From positions 1 to 15,048 of the forward strand of contig JAEFDA010000109.1 of the NCBI GenBank assembly GCA_016126025.1: a stretch of 15,048 nt of DNA, read 5' to 3'. Shown in pieces: positions 5,407 through 12,303 of this stretch. This DNA is from Nitrososphaerota archaeon (lineage in GTDB: Archaea; Thermoproteota; Nitrososphaeria; Nitrososphaerales; Nitrosopumilaceae). Under the pieces are notes generated by a model. That model saw nothing but the letters and a program-made list of their open reading frames with translations, did not search any database and was not told the origin of the DNA. A program made the position numbers and the translations under genes. How positions within the stretch are numbered: the first letter of the stretch is position 1; each line of letters opens with the position of its first letter.

Positions 5407-5522
5407 GAAACGGCATACGTGGAATAGGTGGAACAGGCGTTTCACCCCGTTTCGCCCCGGGGGCCGCCCGGAAGGGGCAGACGGATGCGGTCGGCGCTGC
5501 CGATGGCGACCGGTGGACGGCC
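5407..5522. other. GC-rich inverted-repeat cluster in the 5369-5583 gap
   Basis: No gene is visible here. GAAACGG (5407-5413) pairs with CCGTTTC (5447-5453) around an 8-bp hairpin, GGTGGAAC/GTTTCACC (5427-5434, 5439-5446) with one G-U on the plus strand. Further right are TCGGC/GCCGA (5491-5495, 5499-5503), CGGTCG/CGACCG (5488-5493, 5507-5512) and GGCCG/CGGCC (5462-5466, 5518-5522). These could be operator palindromes for the winged-helix regulator or a structured RNA. GC richness makes short stems common by chance. Confidence 0.3.
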
Positions 5523-5553
5523 GTGTTATCTGCAGGTATGCCCGCCCGCACAA

Positions 5554-5561
5554 TTCAAATA
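5554..5561 (+). promoter_or_regulatory. TATA box for folE
   Basis: TTCAAATA, centred about 26 nt before the GTG at 5584. An ATG at 5566 lies only 5 nt after the box, so it would not be in the mRNA. Confidence 0.55.
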
Positions 5562-5583
5562 TGCTATGGTGGCTCGGGAGCTG

Positions 5584-6138
5584 GTGAACGACGAGAGGGT
5601 GCAGCGGCTTATCCGCGAGCTTATCATAGAGATTGGTGAGGATCCCACCCGCGAGGGGCTCCGGGACACGCCCCGCCGGATCTCCGACATGTACAAGGAG
5701 ATATTCTCCGGGTACGACTCGGCATCGGAGCTGGACGTGCAGTTCTGCGAGGACTCCGACGTGGTGGTGGCGCGGGACATACAGTTCTACTCTATGTGCG
5801 AGCACCACATGCTGCCGTTTTACGGCAAGGTGCACATAGCGTACTCGCCCAACGGCCGGGTCTTTGGCATATCCAAGCTGGTGCGGGTGGTGGAGAAGCA
5901 CGCCAAGCGCCTCCAGATACAGGAGAGGCTGACCAAGAACATAGCCGACGAGCTGTACTCGCAGGGGGTGCAGGGCGTGGCGGTCTTTGCCGACGCCGAG
6001 CATCTCTGCATGCGCATGCGGGGCGTCCGGAACCACGCCAAGATGACCTCGACAGCGTACCGTGGGACGTTTGCCAACCGCGAGGAGAAGGCCAGCATAC
6101 TGGCCATGATGCGGCGCCGCTCGCCGGACCAACTCTGA
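5584..6138 (+). CDS. folE: GTP cyclohydrolase I
   Basis: 184 residues of a type IA GTP cyclohydrolase I, which opens GTP to 7,8-dihydroneopterin triphosphate, the first step towards preQ0/archaeosine. The zinc ligands Cys72 and His75 lie in MCEHHML, and the third ligand Cys142 in AEHLCMRMRG. The 70-residue distance between the cysteines matches the bacterial enzyme closely. The N-terminus 'GEDPTREGLRDTPRRI' and 'VFGISKLVRVVEKHAKRLQIQERLT' are also diagnostic, and 'TSTAYRGTF' closes the active site. I chose GTG 5584 from the TATA box and because the helix NDERVQRLIREL begins there as in homologues; an in-frame ATG at 5566 would add six residues. It is monocistronic, followed by an independently promoted gene. 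Confidence 0.93.
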   Translation: MNDERVQRLIRELIIEIGEDPTREGLRDTPRRISDMYKEIFSGYDSASELDVQFCEDSDVVVARDIQFYSMCEHHMLPFYGKVHIAYSPNGRVFGISKLVRVVEKHAKRLQIQERLTKNIADELYSQGVQGVAVFADAEHLCMRMRGVRNHAKMTSTAYRGTFANREEKASILAMMRRRSPDQL

Positions 6139-6150
6139 ACTCGCCAAAAA

Positions 6151-6157
6151 TTAAATA
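6151..6157 (+). promoter_or_regulatory. TATA box for the 6183-6434 gene
   Basis: TTAAATA, about 28 nt upstream of the ATG at 6183, starting 13 nt after the folE stop. Confidence 0.55.
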
Positions 6158-6182
6158 TGCGCCGCCGGGACCACCCCACCGT

Positions 6183-6434
6183 ATGGGAGTCCACAACAAC
6201 GTGCACATACCCAGCGAGTCCTGGCCCCACTGGACTTGGTACGCGATCGAGTTCGGCATAGTGATGGCCGTGTCCATGCTGGTCTCCCGGGAGGTCACCG
6301 ACTCCATAGAGGGTTTGAGCCCCACCCAGCAGAACTGGGTGTTCTATGGAATGGTGGGGGGCATATTCTTGGCGTGGTACATACTGATCCGGGGCTTTGT
6401 GCTCAAGAAGAGGATCCTGGAGACCCGCTACTAG
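6183..6434 (+). CDS. Small two-transmembrane protein, unknown function
   Basis: 83 residues. Helices lie at about residues 19-36 (WYAIEFGIVMAVSMLVS) and 52-71 (WVFYGMVGGIFLAWYILIRG). The N-terminal HNNVHIPSESWPHWTW segment is rich in His and Trp, and a basic tail (LKKRILETRY) follows. The positive tail suggests that both ends are cytoplasmic. I recognise no named family. Small His/Trp-containing two-helix proteins are often subunits of respiratory or oxidase complexes, but nothing nearby supports a specific partner. The start is fixed by the TATA box and the clear N-terminus. The last 32 bp overlap the 3' end of the convergent queC gene. Confidence 0.75.
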   Translation: MGVHNNVHIPSESWPHWTWYAIEFGIVMAVSMLVSREVTDSIEGLSPTQQNWVFYGMVGGIFLAWYILIRGFVLKKRILETRY

Positions 6435-7098
6435 GCGCATAGGTGGTCTTGTCGGGTATGCCCGCCTCGGCGAACGCGGCCATCCTGTTGCGGCACGACT
6501 CGCACTCGCCGCAGTGCTCCTCCCCGTCGATATAGCAGCTCCACGCGCCATATATGGCGTCGCCCAGCGCCTCCAGGCCGCCGCGCAGCAGCTCCCCCTT
6601 GGATATGCCGTCCATGTACGGGGACCACACCCGGACGCGGCGGCGCACGCCCCGCGCGATGCCGTCCTCCTCGCCCAGGTTCAGCGCCCCCTCCAGCGCC
6701 TCGGCGAAGGCGGGGCGGCAGTCCGGATATGGTGTGTCGCCGGTGTGGGCGCCGTACGCCACCATCTCCGCCCCGATGGAGTACGCCCAGGCCGCCGCCA
6801 CCGAGAGGAAGACGGCGTTGCGCACCGGCACCACTATGGAGTAGTCGAAGGCGCCCGGCATGGGGGCGCGGGGGTCGGTCAGTACGTTGGAGGAGCCGTA
6901 CAGTTCCTCCATGAAGCCCACGTCCACGACCCGGTGCTCTATCATGTCCAGCACCCCGGCGAACCGCCGGGCGGCGCCGATCTCCGGCCCGGCCCTCTGC
7001 CCGTACGAGAAGGTTATGCCGTATATGTCGTAGTTTGAGAGGCGGGTGGCGGTGCACACCGAGTCTATCCCGCCGCTGAACACCAGCACGGCCTTCAC
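6403..7098 (-). CDS. queC: 7-cyano-7-deazaguanine (preQ0) synthase
   Basis: 231 residues of the QueC family, which turns 7-carboxy-7-deazaguanine into preQ0 with ATP and ammonia. The PP-loop SGGIDS is at residues 8-13, and 'PVRNAVFLSVA' (91-101) and 'HTGDTPYPDCRPAF' (118-131) are family blocks. A zinc site is formed by Cys188, Cys196, Cys199 and Cys202 in the pattern CX7CX2CX2C. The GTG start at 7098 overlaps the stop of the homoserine kinase gene by 4 bases (GTGA), so it is translated as the last gene of a GTPase-kinase-queC operon. The C-terminus ends in a Ser/Gly/Pro-rich tail (PSSGSPGSSS) that overlaps the convergent gene and is probably not part of the fold. Confidence 0.93.
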   Translation of the reverse strand: MKAVLVFSGGIDSVCTATRLSNYDIYGITFSYGQRAGPEIGAARRFAGVLDMIEHRVVDVGFMEELYGSSNVLTDPRAPMPGAFDYSIVVPVRNAVFLSVAAAWAYSIGAEMVAYGAHTGDTPYPDCRPAFAEALEGALNLGEEDGIARGVRRRVRVWSPYMDGISKGELLRGGLEALGDAIYGAWSCYIDGEEHCGECESCRNRMAAFAEAGIPDKTTYAPSSGSPGSSS

Positions 7099-8006
7099 GG
7101 TAAGTCACCTGTGATGTGGGCCCCCGCCGCCGGCCGGCAGGGTATGGTGGTGCAGCCGACGCCGGCGCGCGCAAACCCCTCCCTCATGGCCTCCCGCACC
7201 TCCGCCATGCGGGAGTCGCCGTCCATCAGGGCTATGACCGACGGCCCCGCCCCGCTGATCGTCACGCCCGCCGCCCCCGCCTCGACGGCCAGCCTCTTGA
7301 CGTCCCCGTACCCCGGTATCATTCCCATGCGCGCCGGCTCGGCTATCGTATCCCTGACGGACTCGCCCATCATGCCTATGTCGCCGCCCATCACCCCGGC
7401 CACCATGGAGGCCGCCGAGGCCACGTTGGCGGTGACGCTGCCCAGGGGTATGCTCTTGGGGACCACCCCCCGCGACACCCGGGTCTTGCCCTCGGGGACC
7501 TTGGTGTCCGGCACGGCCACGCAGAGGGCCAGCCCCCCGGGCGGCTGCAGGGCCGTCACGCCCAGCGGGTCGGTCCTGACTATCACGAACCCGCCGCACA
7601 CCGAGGCGGCCACGTTGTCGTAGTGTATGGCGCCGGCGCTGGCCCGCTCCCCGTACCCGGCGTACCTCACCAGGGTGGTGCGGTCCAGCCCCAGGCCGAA
7701 GAGCTCGTTGCAGGCGACCGCCGCCGCCGCCGCCGACGCGGCGCTGCTCCCCATGCCGTACCCGGCCGGCACGCCCTTGCGTATGATGATGTGGACCCCG
7801 CCGGTGCCGAAGTCGTCTTGGATGGCCCCGGCCACTATCCCGGCCGTGTTCCTGCCCGGGTCAGATGGCACGCCGCCGTCGGAGGTTATGGTTATGGAGT
7901 GGTCGCCGCTCTCTGCCACGCGCACGGTGTCGTGCCGGCCGTCCAGCGCCATCCCGAACACATCAAAGCCGGCTCCCAGGTTGGCCGTGGAGGCCGGGGC
8001 CGCCAC
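7095..8006 (-). CDS. thrB: Homoserine kinase (GHMP family)
   Basis: About 303 residues of the GHMP kinase superfamily. ThrB phosphorylates homoserine in threonine synthesis. PASTANLGAGFDVFGMAL (residues 4-21) is the ThrB-specific first motif. The phosphate-binding loop GVPAGYGMGSSAASAAAAA is at 78-96, and the third motif TISGAGPSVIAL at 249-260. The first beta strand (LRAVTV) lies upstream of the GTG at 8006, so translation may instead start at the CTG at 8021. That codon overlaps the GTPase stop as CTGA, mirroring the GTGA junction at the other end. No ATG is available. The operon with a GPN GTPase and queC has no obvious metabolic logic. Archaeal shikimate kinase is a GHMP relative, but its motifs differ. 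Confidence 0.85.
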   Translation of the reverse strand: MAAPASTANLGAGFDVFGMALDGRHDTVRVAESGDHSITITSDGGVPSDPGRNTAGIVAGAIQDDFGTGGVHIIIRKGVPAGYGMGSSAASAAAAAVACNELFGLGLDRTTLVRYAGYGERASAGAIHYDNVAASVCGGFVIVRTDPLGVTALQPPGGLALCVAVPDTKVPEGKTRVSRGVVPKSIPLGSVTANVASAASMVAGVMGGDIGMMGESVRDTIAEPARMGMIPGYGDVKRLAVEAGAAGVTISGAGPSVIALMDGDSRMAEVREAMREGFARAGVGCTTIPCRPAAGAHITGDLP

Positions 8007-8017
8007 GGTGACCGCCC

Positions 8018-8773
8018 TCAGTCCTCCACCTCCTCGCCCAGGTTGAGCACGCGGCTCAGGGCCGCCTCCAGATCAGCCATCCCGTCGCCGGTGGCGCCCG
8101 AGACGGGGATTATCTCCTGCGGGTACTCCTCGTCCATGCCAGCCGCGATCGCCGATATGAGCGAGTACATTCTGCCCGGGGACTCGGCGGCCGCCTCCTC
8201 CAGGGCCGCTCCGGTGTCAGACGCCCACTCCAGTATGCGGCCGGGGGGGACGGCGGCTATGTCGGACTTGCTCAGCACGTTGACGCAGGGCAGCCCCACC
8301 CGGAGCCGGATTGATGCGGCCAGCAGCGAGACGGAGATGTAGTTGGAGGCGCTGCCCATCATGGCCCCGTCAAATAGGAATATGGCCGTCTTGGTGTCGG
8401 CCGACATGGCCGAGGCCAGGTACGGCCCGCTGCTCCTGTACGCGAAGAGCTCCACCTGGCCGGGCGTGTCCACCACCAGGTAGTCGGGGTTCACCGAGTC
8501 GATCTCGCCCTGTATCTCATCCAGGCGGGCGGCGGTCATGTCGTTGGCCATGACCAGTCCGCCGTTGGGCCCCAGCTCATACTGCCGCATCACCGATACC
8601 ACGTCCACGTGGTCCCGGACGTCTATGTCCGGCGTGTACGGGAGCGACTCGGCGCCGGGATCCAGGTTCAGCAGGGCCGGAAACACCCCCTGGTTGTTGT
8701 AGTACTGGTGCAGCCGGTGGGCCAGCAGCGACTTGCCGGATCCGGCCGTACCCAGCACGAATACGCACCTCAC
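8018..8773 (-). CDS. GPN-loop GTPase
   Basis: 251 residues of the GPN-loop GTPase family, a dimeric group that in eukaryotes (Gpn1-3) helps assemble RNA polymerase II; the archaeal role is less clear. Walker A GTAGSGKS is at residues 8-15, followed by NLDPGAE at 36-42. The family-defining Gly-Pro-Asn is in ELGPNGG (66-72). DTPGQVELF (102-110) is the G3 motif, and VLSKSD (166-171) the guanine-specificity loop with SKxD. The start is the GTG at 8773, about 28 nt from a box shared with the divergent membrane-protein gene. It is the first gene of the operon with thrB and queC. Confidence 0.92.
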   Translation of the reverse strand: MRCVFVLGTAGSGKSLLAHRLHQYYNNQGVFPALLNLDPGAESLPYTPDIDVRDHVDVVSVMRQYELGPNGGLVMANDMTAARLDEIQGEIDSVNPDYLVVDTPGQVELFAYRSSGPYLASAMSADTKTAIFLFDGAMMGSASNYISVSLLAASIRLRVGLPCVNVLSKSDIAAVPPGRILEWASDTGAALEEAAAESPGRMYSLISAIAAGMDEEYPQEIIPVSGATGDGMADLEAALSRVLNLGEEVED

Positions 8774-8797
8774 AGGGGATGGCTCCGCTGCCTTGGC

Positions 8798-8805
8798 TTA
8801 TATTT
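8798..8805. promoter_or_regulatory. Bidirectional TATA box
   Basis: TTATATTT on plus, AAATATAA on minus. It is the only AT-rich element in the 52-bp gap and lies about 25 nt before the plus-strand GTG at 8826 and about 28 nt before the minus-strand GTG at 8773, so it may serve both genes. Confidence 0.55.
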
Positions 8806-8825
8806 GAACCCGTGAAACCACCGCG

Positions 8826-9839
8826 GTGAAATGGAGAGTGGCGGCCGTCCTGGCCACCCTGGTGCCCATCGGAATAATCGCGGTGCAGTTTGACATACGT
8901 CTGGAGGACCTGCTGGCCATAGGACTGCTTCCCTTTGTGGCGGCGGTGCTCATAATGATGGCCAAGCTGGGCCTGCAGGGAGTCAAGTTCACCTATATCG
9001 CCAAGTCGTACGCGAGCGGGGTGGGCTCGGCCGTCACGCTCTCGGGGGTGCGGGTGGGCGCCGAGTTCATCAAGTTCTCCACCCCGATGTTCATAGGCGC
9101 CGAGTTCATCATGATATACTACCTGCACAAGAAGAAGGTGCCCCCCTCCAAGTCGGCGTGGATAGCCTTTGTGGACATAGTCACCGAGGTGCTGGCCGCC
9201 GGCATACTCTCCATAGCGGCCGCCGCCTTGGCCTTGGCCGCCGGCTCGTACACTGTGGGGGTGGTGGTGCTGGCCGTCAGCGTGCCCATCACTGCCATAT
9301 GGACGGTGCTCTTCTTTCTGTCGGCAAGGAGGGACTTTAGGGTGCCCGGACCGCTCCGCGCCCTGGCGCGCCGGGCGGCCGGGGAGCGGGGCACGCACTA
9401 CATCGACGAGGCCGACAAGTGGCTGGAGGGCATCTGCCGCACCAGCCGGGAGAACGCCGGCTCGTCAAAGTCCTCGTGGGTCTTTGTAAACTCGCTGCTG
9501 ATGTCGCTGGCCTCCTGGGTGCTGTACGGGATATCGTTCCTGGCCATAGCGGTGGGCGTGGGGTACGCCATTACGGCCTTCGACTCGGTGATGGCGGTGA
9601 TGGCCGCCAACGCGATAGCCAACCTGCCCGTCACCATAGGGGGCGCGGGGCTGGCGGAGCTGGGCATATTTGGATATCTAAACGATGCCAACCCCTTCGA
9701 CTTTTCTCTGCCGGAGGGCGGCGTGGAGTGGAACGCGATAGTGGGCTGGCGTATAGCCACCTATTACATACCCATAGTGCTGACGTGGCTGCTGCTGGTG
9801 AAGCTGGCCCTGAGCCGCGTGCGCCGCTCCGACGTGTAG
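8826..9839 (+). CDS. UPF0104 / LPG-synthase-TM-like membrane protein
   Basis: 337 residues with about eight hydrophobic segments, for example 5-20, 31-51, 113-140 (VDIVTEVLAAGILSIAAAALALAAG), 141-165, and several after 220. The conserved family block is 'GVRVGAEFIKFSTPMFIGAE' in the first half and 'ANLPVTIGGAGLAELGIF' in the second. These match the PF03706 family (UPF0104, the integral domain of lysylphosphatidylglycerol synthase/flippase, also found next to archaeal glycosyltransferases). No catalytic lysyl-transfer domain is attached, so a lipid or lipid-linked glycan handling role is inferred. The GTG start at 8826 follows the shared TATA box. Confidence 0.75.
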   Translation: MKWRVAAVLATLVPIGIIAVQFDIRLEDLLAIGLLPFVAAVLIMMAKLGLQGVKFTYIAKSYASGVGSAVTLSGVRVGAEFIKFSTPMFIGAEFIMIYYLHKKKVPPSKSAWIAFVDIVTEVLAAGILSIAAAALALAAGSYTVGVVVLAVSVPITAIWTVLFFLSARRDFRVPGPLRALARRAAGERGTHYIDEADKWLEGICRTSRENAGSSKSSWVFVNSLLMSLASWVLYGISFLAIAVGVGYAITAFDSVMAVMAANAIANLPVTIGGAGLAELGIFGYLNDANPFDFSLPEGGVEWNAIVGWRIATYYIPIVLTWLLLVKLALSRVRRSDV

Positions 9840-9875
9840 GGCTTGTACCCGCGCCGCCTTTCTCCACACAATCCA

Positions 9876-9881
9876 CATATA
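9876..9881 (+). promoter_or_regulatory. TATA box for the SDR gene
   Basis: CATATA, about 26 nt upstream of the GTG at 9905; it decides that start against a longer frame that runs back into the preceding gene. Confidence 0.5.
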
Positions 9882-9904
9882 CGCGGACCCGAAAGTGGCA
9901 TCCG

Positions 9905-10684
9905 GTGGACTTTGGGGGCGAGAGGGTTCTGGTCACCGGTGCCTCCTCGGGGATAGGCCGCGATACGGCGCTGGCGTTTGCCCGGAGGGGGGCGTCGCTG
10001 GTGCTGGTGGCCCGACGCCGGGACCTCCTTGAGTCGCTACGTGATACCATACGCGAGGGGGGCGGCCAGGCCGCGGCCATACCATGTGATGTCTCCAACC
10101 GGGCCGCCGTGGAGAAGGCGGCCTCCCACATTCTGGAGTCGGGGTGCCCGGACATACTGGTGAACAACGCCGGCTTTGCCGTGTTCGGGAGCGTGCTGGA
10201 CTCGGACATATCCGACATAGAGTCGCAGATGGCCACCAACTATCTGGGGATGGTATACGTGACCAAGGCGTTCCTGCCGCACATGGTGGAGCGCCGCTCC
10301 GGGCACATAGTGAACGTGGCCTCGGTCGCGGCCAGCTTCGGGCTGCCCACGGCGGCGGCCTACTGCGCCTCAAAGTCGGCGATGCTGGGGTTCTCCGAGG
10401 GCCTGCGCCACGAGCTGGCCGGAACGGGGGTGGGCGTGACGGTGGTCAGCCCCATCACGGTGCGCACCGGGTTCTTCGGCGGGGCCGATATCCCCGGATA
10501 TGCGGTGAGCTCCGGATCGGTGGCCTCCTGCATACTGCGCGCCGCGCGCTCCCCCCGCGCCGAGATGACCGTCCCGGCGGCGGCGCGCCTGGCCATATGG
10601 GCAAAGCACGGCATACCATACCTGACAGATACGATAATAGCTAGGGTGTTCGCCCGCAGGGCGCGCCGCTGGGCCGGCGCGTGA
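9905..10684 (+). CDS. Short-chain dehydrogenase/reductase
   Basis: 259 residues of the classical SDR family (NAD(P)-dependent oxidoreductase). The cofactor motif TGASSGIG is at residues 11-18, with an Arg-rich stretch after the second strand (VARRRD, 35-40) that suggests NADP(H). NNAG is at 87-90. The catalytic residues are Ser140, Tyr153 and Lys157 (YCASK). The segment 'SPITVRTGFFGG' corresponds to the substrate loop. The basic, hydrophobic C-terminus (ARLAIWAKHGIPYLTDTIIARVFARRARR) resembles the tail of membrane-associated SDRs acting on lipids. The GTG start follows a TATA box. The substrate cannot be inferred. It is convergent with the zinc-ribbon gene, with a 4-base gap between the stop codons. 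Confidence 0.88.
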   Translation: MDFGGERVLVTGASSGIGRDTALAFARRGASLVLVARRRDLLESLRDTIREGGGQAAAIPCDVSNRAAVEKAASHILESGCPDILVNNAGFAVFGSVLDSDISDIESQMATNYLGMVYVTKAFLPHMVERRSGHIVNVASVAASFGLPTAAAYCASKSAMLGFSEGLRHELAGTGVGVTVVSPITVRTGFFGGADIPGYAVSSGSVASCILRAARSPRAEMTVPAAARLAIWAKHGIPYLTDTIIARVFARRARRWAGA

Positions 10685-10688
10685 TATC

Positions 10689-10997
10689 CTACTCCAGCTC
10701 CTTCTCCTTCTTGCTCTTCTGCCACCAGTCCAGGTAGTCGTCCTGGATGTCCTGCCTGGTCTTCTCCCGGCGGTTGAGCCGTATCCTTATGTCGGAGACC
10801 TGCTCGCGGGTGGCGTACAGCCCGCACCTCCTGCAGATGAAGTGCTTGGTGGCCGCCTCCGACTTCATGGGGAACTCTATCTCGTCGTACAGCCTGTACA
10901 GGTCGTCCTTGCTCCTGTCCTCCTCGGGCGTCTCGGACTCGTACTTGGCCTGCACCTTCTTCCTCTCTGTGGCGGTGCATTCGGGACAGTTGGGCAT
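10689..10997 (-). CDS. Small zinc-ribbon protein
   Basis: 102 residues. Two CxxC pairs, Cys4/Cys7 (CPEC) and Cys55/Cys58 (CRRC), should form one zinc ribbon. They are separated by a charged helical insert (ERKKVQAKYESETPEEDRSKDDLYRLYDEIEF). The C-terminus is a long basic and acidic helix (REKTRQDIQDDYLDWWQKSKKEKELE). This suits a nucleic-acid- or ribosome/RNA-polymerase-associated factor, but I recognise no named family. The ATG at 10997 is supported by a TTTTATG box about 27 nt upstream; longer frames to 11144 and 11160 would run through that box. Confidence 0.75.
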   Translation of the reverse strand: MPNCPECTATERKKVQAKYESETPEEDRSKDDLYRLYDEIEFPMKSEAATKHFICRRCGLYATREQVSDIRIRLNRREKTRQDIQDDYLDWWQKSKKEKELE

Positions 10998-11020
10998 CGC
11001 CGCTCGGCGCCGACGCAGTC

Positions 11021-11027
11021 CATAAAA
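11021..11027 (-). promoter_or_regulatory. TATA box for the zinc-ribbon gene
   Basis: TTTTATG on the minus strand, about 27 nt from the ATG at 10997. Confidence 0.55.
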
Positions 11028-11187
11028 GCCTACCGAACAGCGGAGTGTATGGTGCCCTGACTTGGGGCCAGAGGTATGGTTCAGGCCTAACCGTACTCGC
11101 GCCCGATCCGGAACTGGAGCGGCAGGCTCGCCGGGCGCGGACACGGTTTGGCCCGAACATCCGCGCCGGGGTTATGTTGCGATCACT

Positions 11188-11197
11188 AAATTTTTAT
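11188..11197. promoter_or_regulatory. AT-rich promoter-like tract in the 10998-11397 gap
   Basis: AAATTTTTAT is the only AT-rich block in the gap. On the plus strand, transcription would begin near 11218-11221, where an ATG opens a 75-codon frame (11221-11448) that I do not trust. The permease would then have a leader of about 180 nt, unlike the other genes here. A GCCCGC/GCGGGC hairpin with a two-base spacer lies at 11264-11277. I see no RNA gene in the gap. Confidence 0.35.
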
Positions 11198-11397
11198 CCT
11201 GACTGCGGCGGCGCCCGCGTCATGGGGCTCCATACGTCGTCTGCTGTATCTGTGGCTCGGCGCCCGCGTGCGGGCCCGCATGCCGGAGATGAGCAGACCC
11301 CGTGTATGTGGACCGGCAAGCCGCCCGCCGGCCCCGTGAACGGCGTGCCATACGCGCCGGGGGATGCGGGGGCCGTGCATGAGATGCCTTGTCCGGC

Positions 11398-12231
11398 ATG
11401 GTGCGGATTGCGGCGGCCGTACGGGCCATGGAGCCGGCCTTGGTCATAGAGTCGGCCGCCGCGCCGGACGTGTGGATGTATGCGGGGATGGTGGCCCTGT
11501 CGGCGGGCGCGTGCGCCGTGGCCTCCATGGTGGGCCTTGCGGGAGGCCTGATCATAACGCCCGTCCTGATGCTCATGGGGATGCCCCCGCCGGTGGCCGC
11601 CTCGGCCGGCCTGGCGGCCACCCTCTCCAGCTCGGCCAGCTCGGCGGCGGCCTACGCGCGCCAAAAGCGCATAGACTACCGCATGGCGATCAGGCTCGGG
11701 GCGCTGGCCACCCCCGGCACCATACTGGGGGCCGTCGTGCTGGCAGACGCCGAGTCGGGGATGTTCGGAATACTGTTTGCCGCGGTGCTTGCCGGCTCGG
11801 CCGCCTACATATTCCTCCGCTCCAAACTGGGCGGTGGCGGCATATCCAACGCGCGCCTCGTCATGGTGCTCTCCGCATCGGCCAGCTTTATGGCGGGCAT
11901 AATATCCTCGTTCTTCGGGATAGGGGGCGGCGTGATATTCGTGCCGCTCCTGGTGGCGGTGGTGGGCATGGGAATGATGCGCGCCGCGCCCACCTCCATG
12001 CTGGCCATGCTGATGACCTCAACCACCGCCATAATCATGCACGCCCTGCTGGGCCACACCGACGCGGTCATGGGGCTGCTGTTTGCGGCAGGGGGGCTGG
12101 CCGGCGGGCTGGCCGGGGCCCGCATCTCCCTGCTGATGAAGGAGAACCACCTCCGGGCGGTGGCGGCCGTGTTCCTCTCCTCGATCGCGGCCAACCTGGT
12201 CTGGGACACCCTGTCGACCAACGCACAGTGA
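11398..12231 (+). CDS. TauE/SafE-family membrane permease
   Basis: About 277 residues with around eight membrane helices in two similar halves. The halves carry the family's glycine-rich motifs: 'SMVGLAGGLIITPVLMLMGMPPPVAASAG' near the start and 'ISSFFGIGGGVIFVPLLVAVVGMGMMRAAPTSML' in the middle. This is the TauE/SafE (sulfite/organosulfonate exporter, PF01925) family of anion permeases. Substrates vary and cannot be assigned here. The start is uncertain: TTG 11389, ATG 11398, GTG 11401 and ATG 11431 are in frame, none has a good TATA box at leaderless distance, and a promoter-like tract lies 200 bp upstream. No sulfur-metabolism gene is adjacent. Confidence 0.85.
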   Translation: MVRIAAAVRAMEPALVIESAAAPDVWMYAGMVALSAGACAVASMVGLAGGLIITPVLMLMGMPPPVAASAGLAATLSSSASSAAAYARQKRIDYRMAIRLGALATPGTILGAVVLADAESGMFGILFAAVLAGSAAYIFLRSKLGGGGISNARLVMVLSASASFMAGIISSFFGIGGGVIFVPLLVAVVGMGMMRAAPTSMLAMLMTSTTAIIMHALLGHTDAVMGLLFAAGGLAGGLAGARISLLMKENHLRAVAAVFLSSIAANLVWDTLSTNAQ

Positions 12232-12273
12232 GTGGCGCCGGCGGTTGGCGCCGGAGCGGCCGCTGTAAAGACC

Positions 12274-12279
12274 AATTAA
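12274..12279 (+). promoter_or_regulatory. TATA-like box for the ThiI-like gene
   Basis: AATTAA, about 27 nt before the ATG at 12304. It rules against the GTG at 12280, which abuts the box. Confidence 0.45.
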
Positions 12280-12303
12280 GTGGAGGCGGGCGCACCGCAC
12301 CTG

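Noticed and set aside
10998..11160. Minus-strand ORF starting at 11160, near a reversed AT-rich tract
   Set aside because: It runs over the zinc-ribbon gene in another frame, and the ATG is about 6 nt off the expected start. Its protein looks like shadow coding.
11221..11448. 75-codon ORF at leaderless distance from an AT-rich tract
   Set aside because: Rich in Pro/Arg/Gly/Ala without structure, overlaps the permease start in another frame, and no known family. Kept only as part of the leader question.
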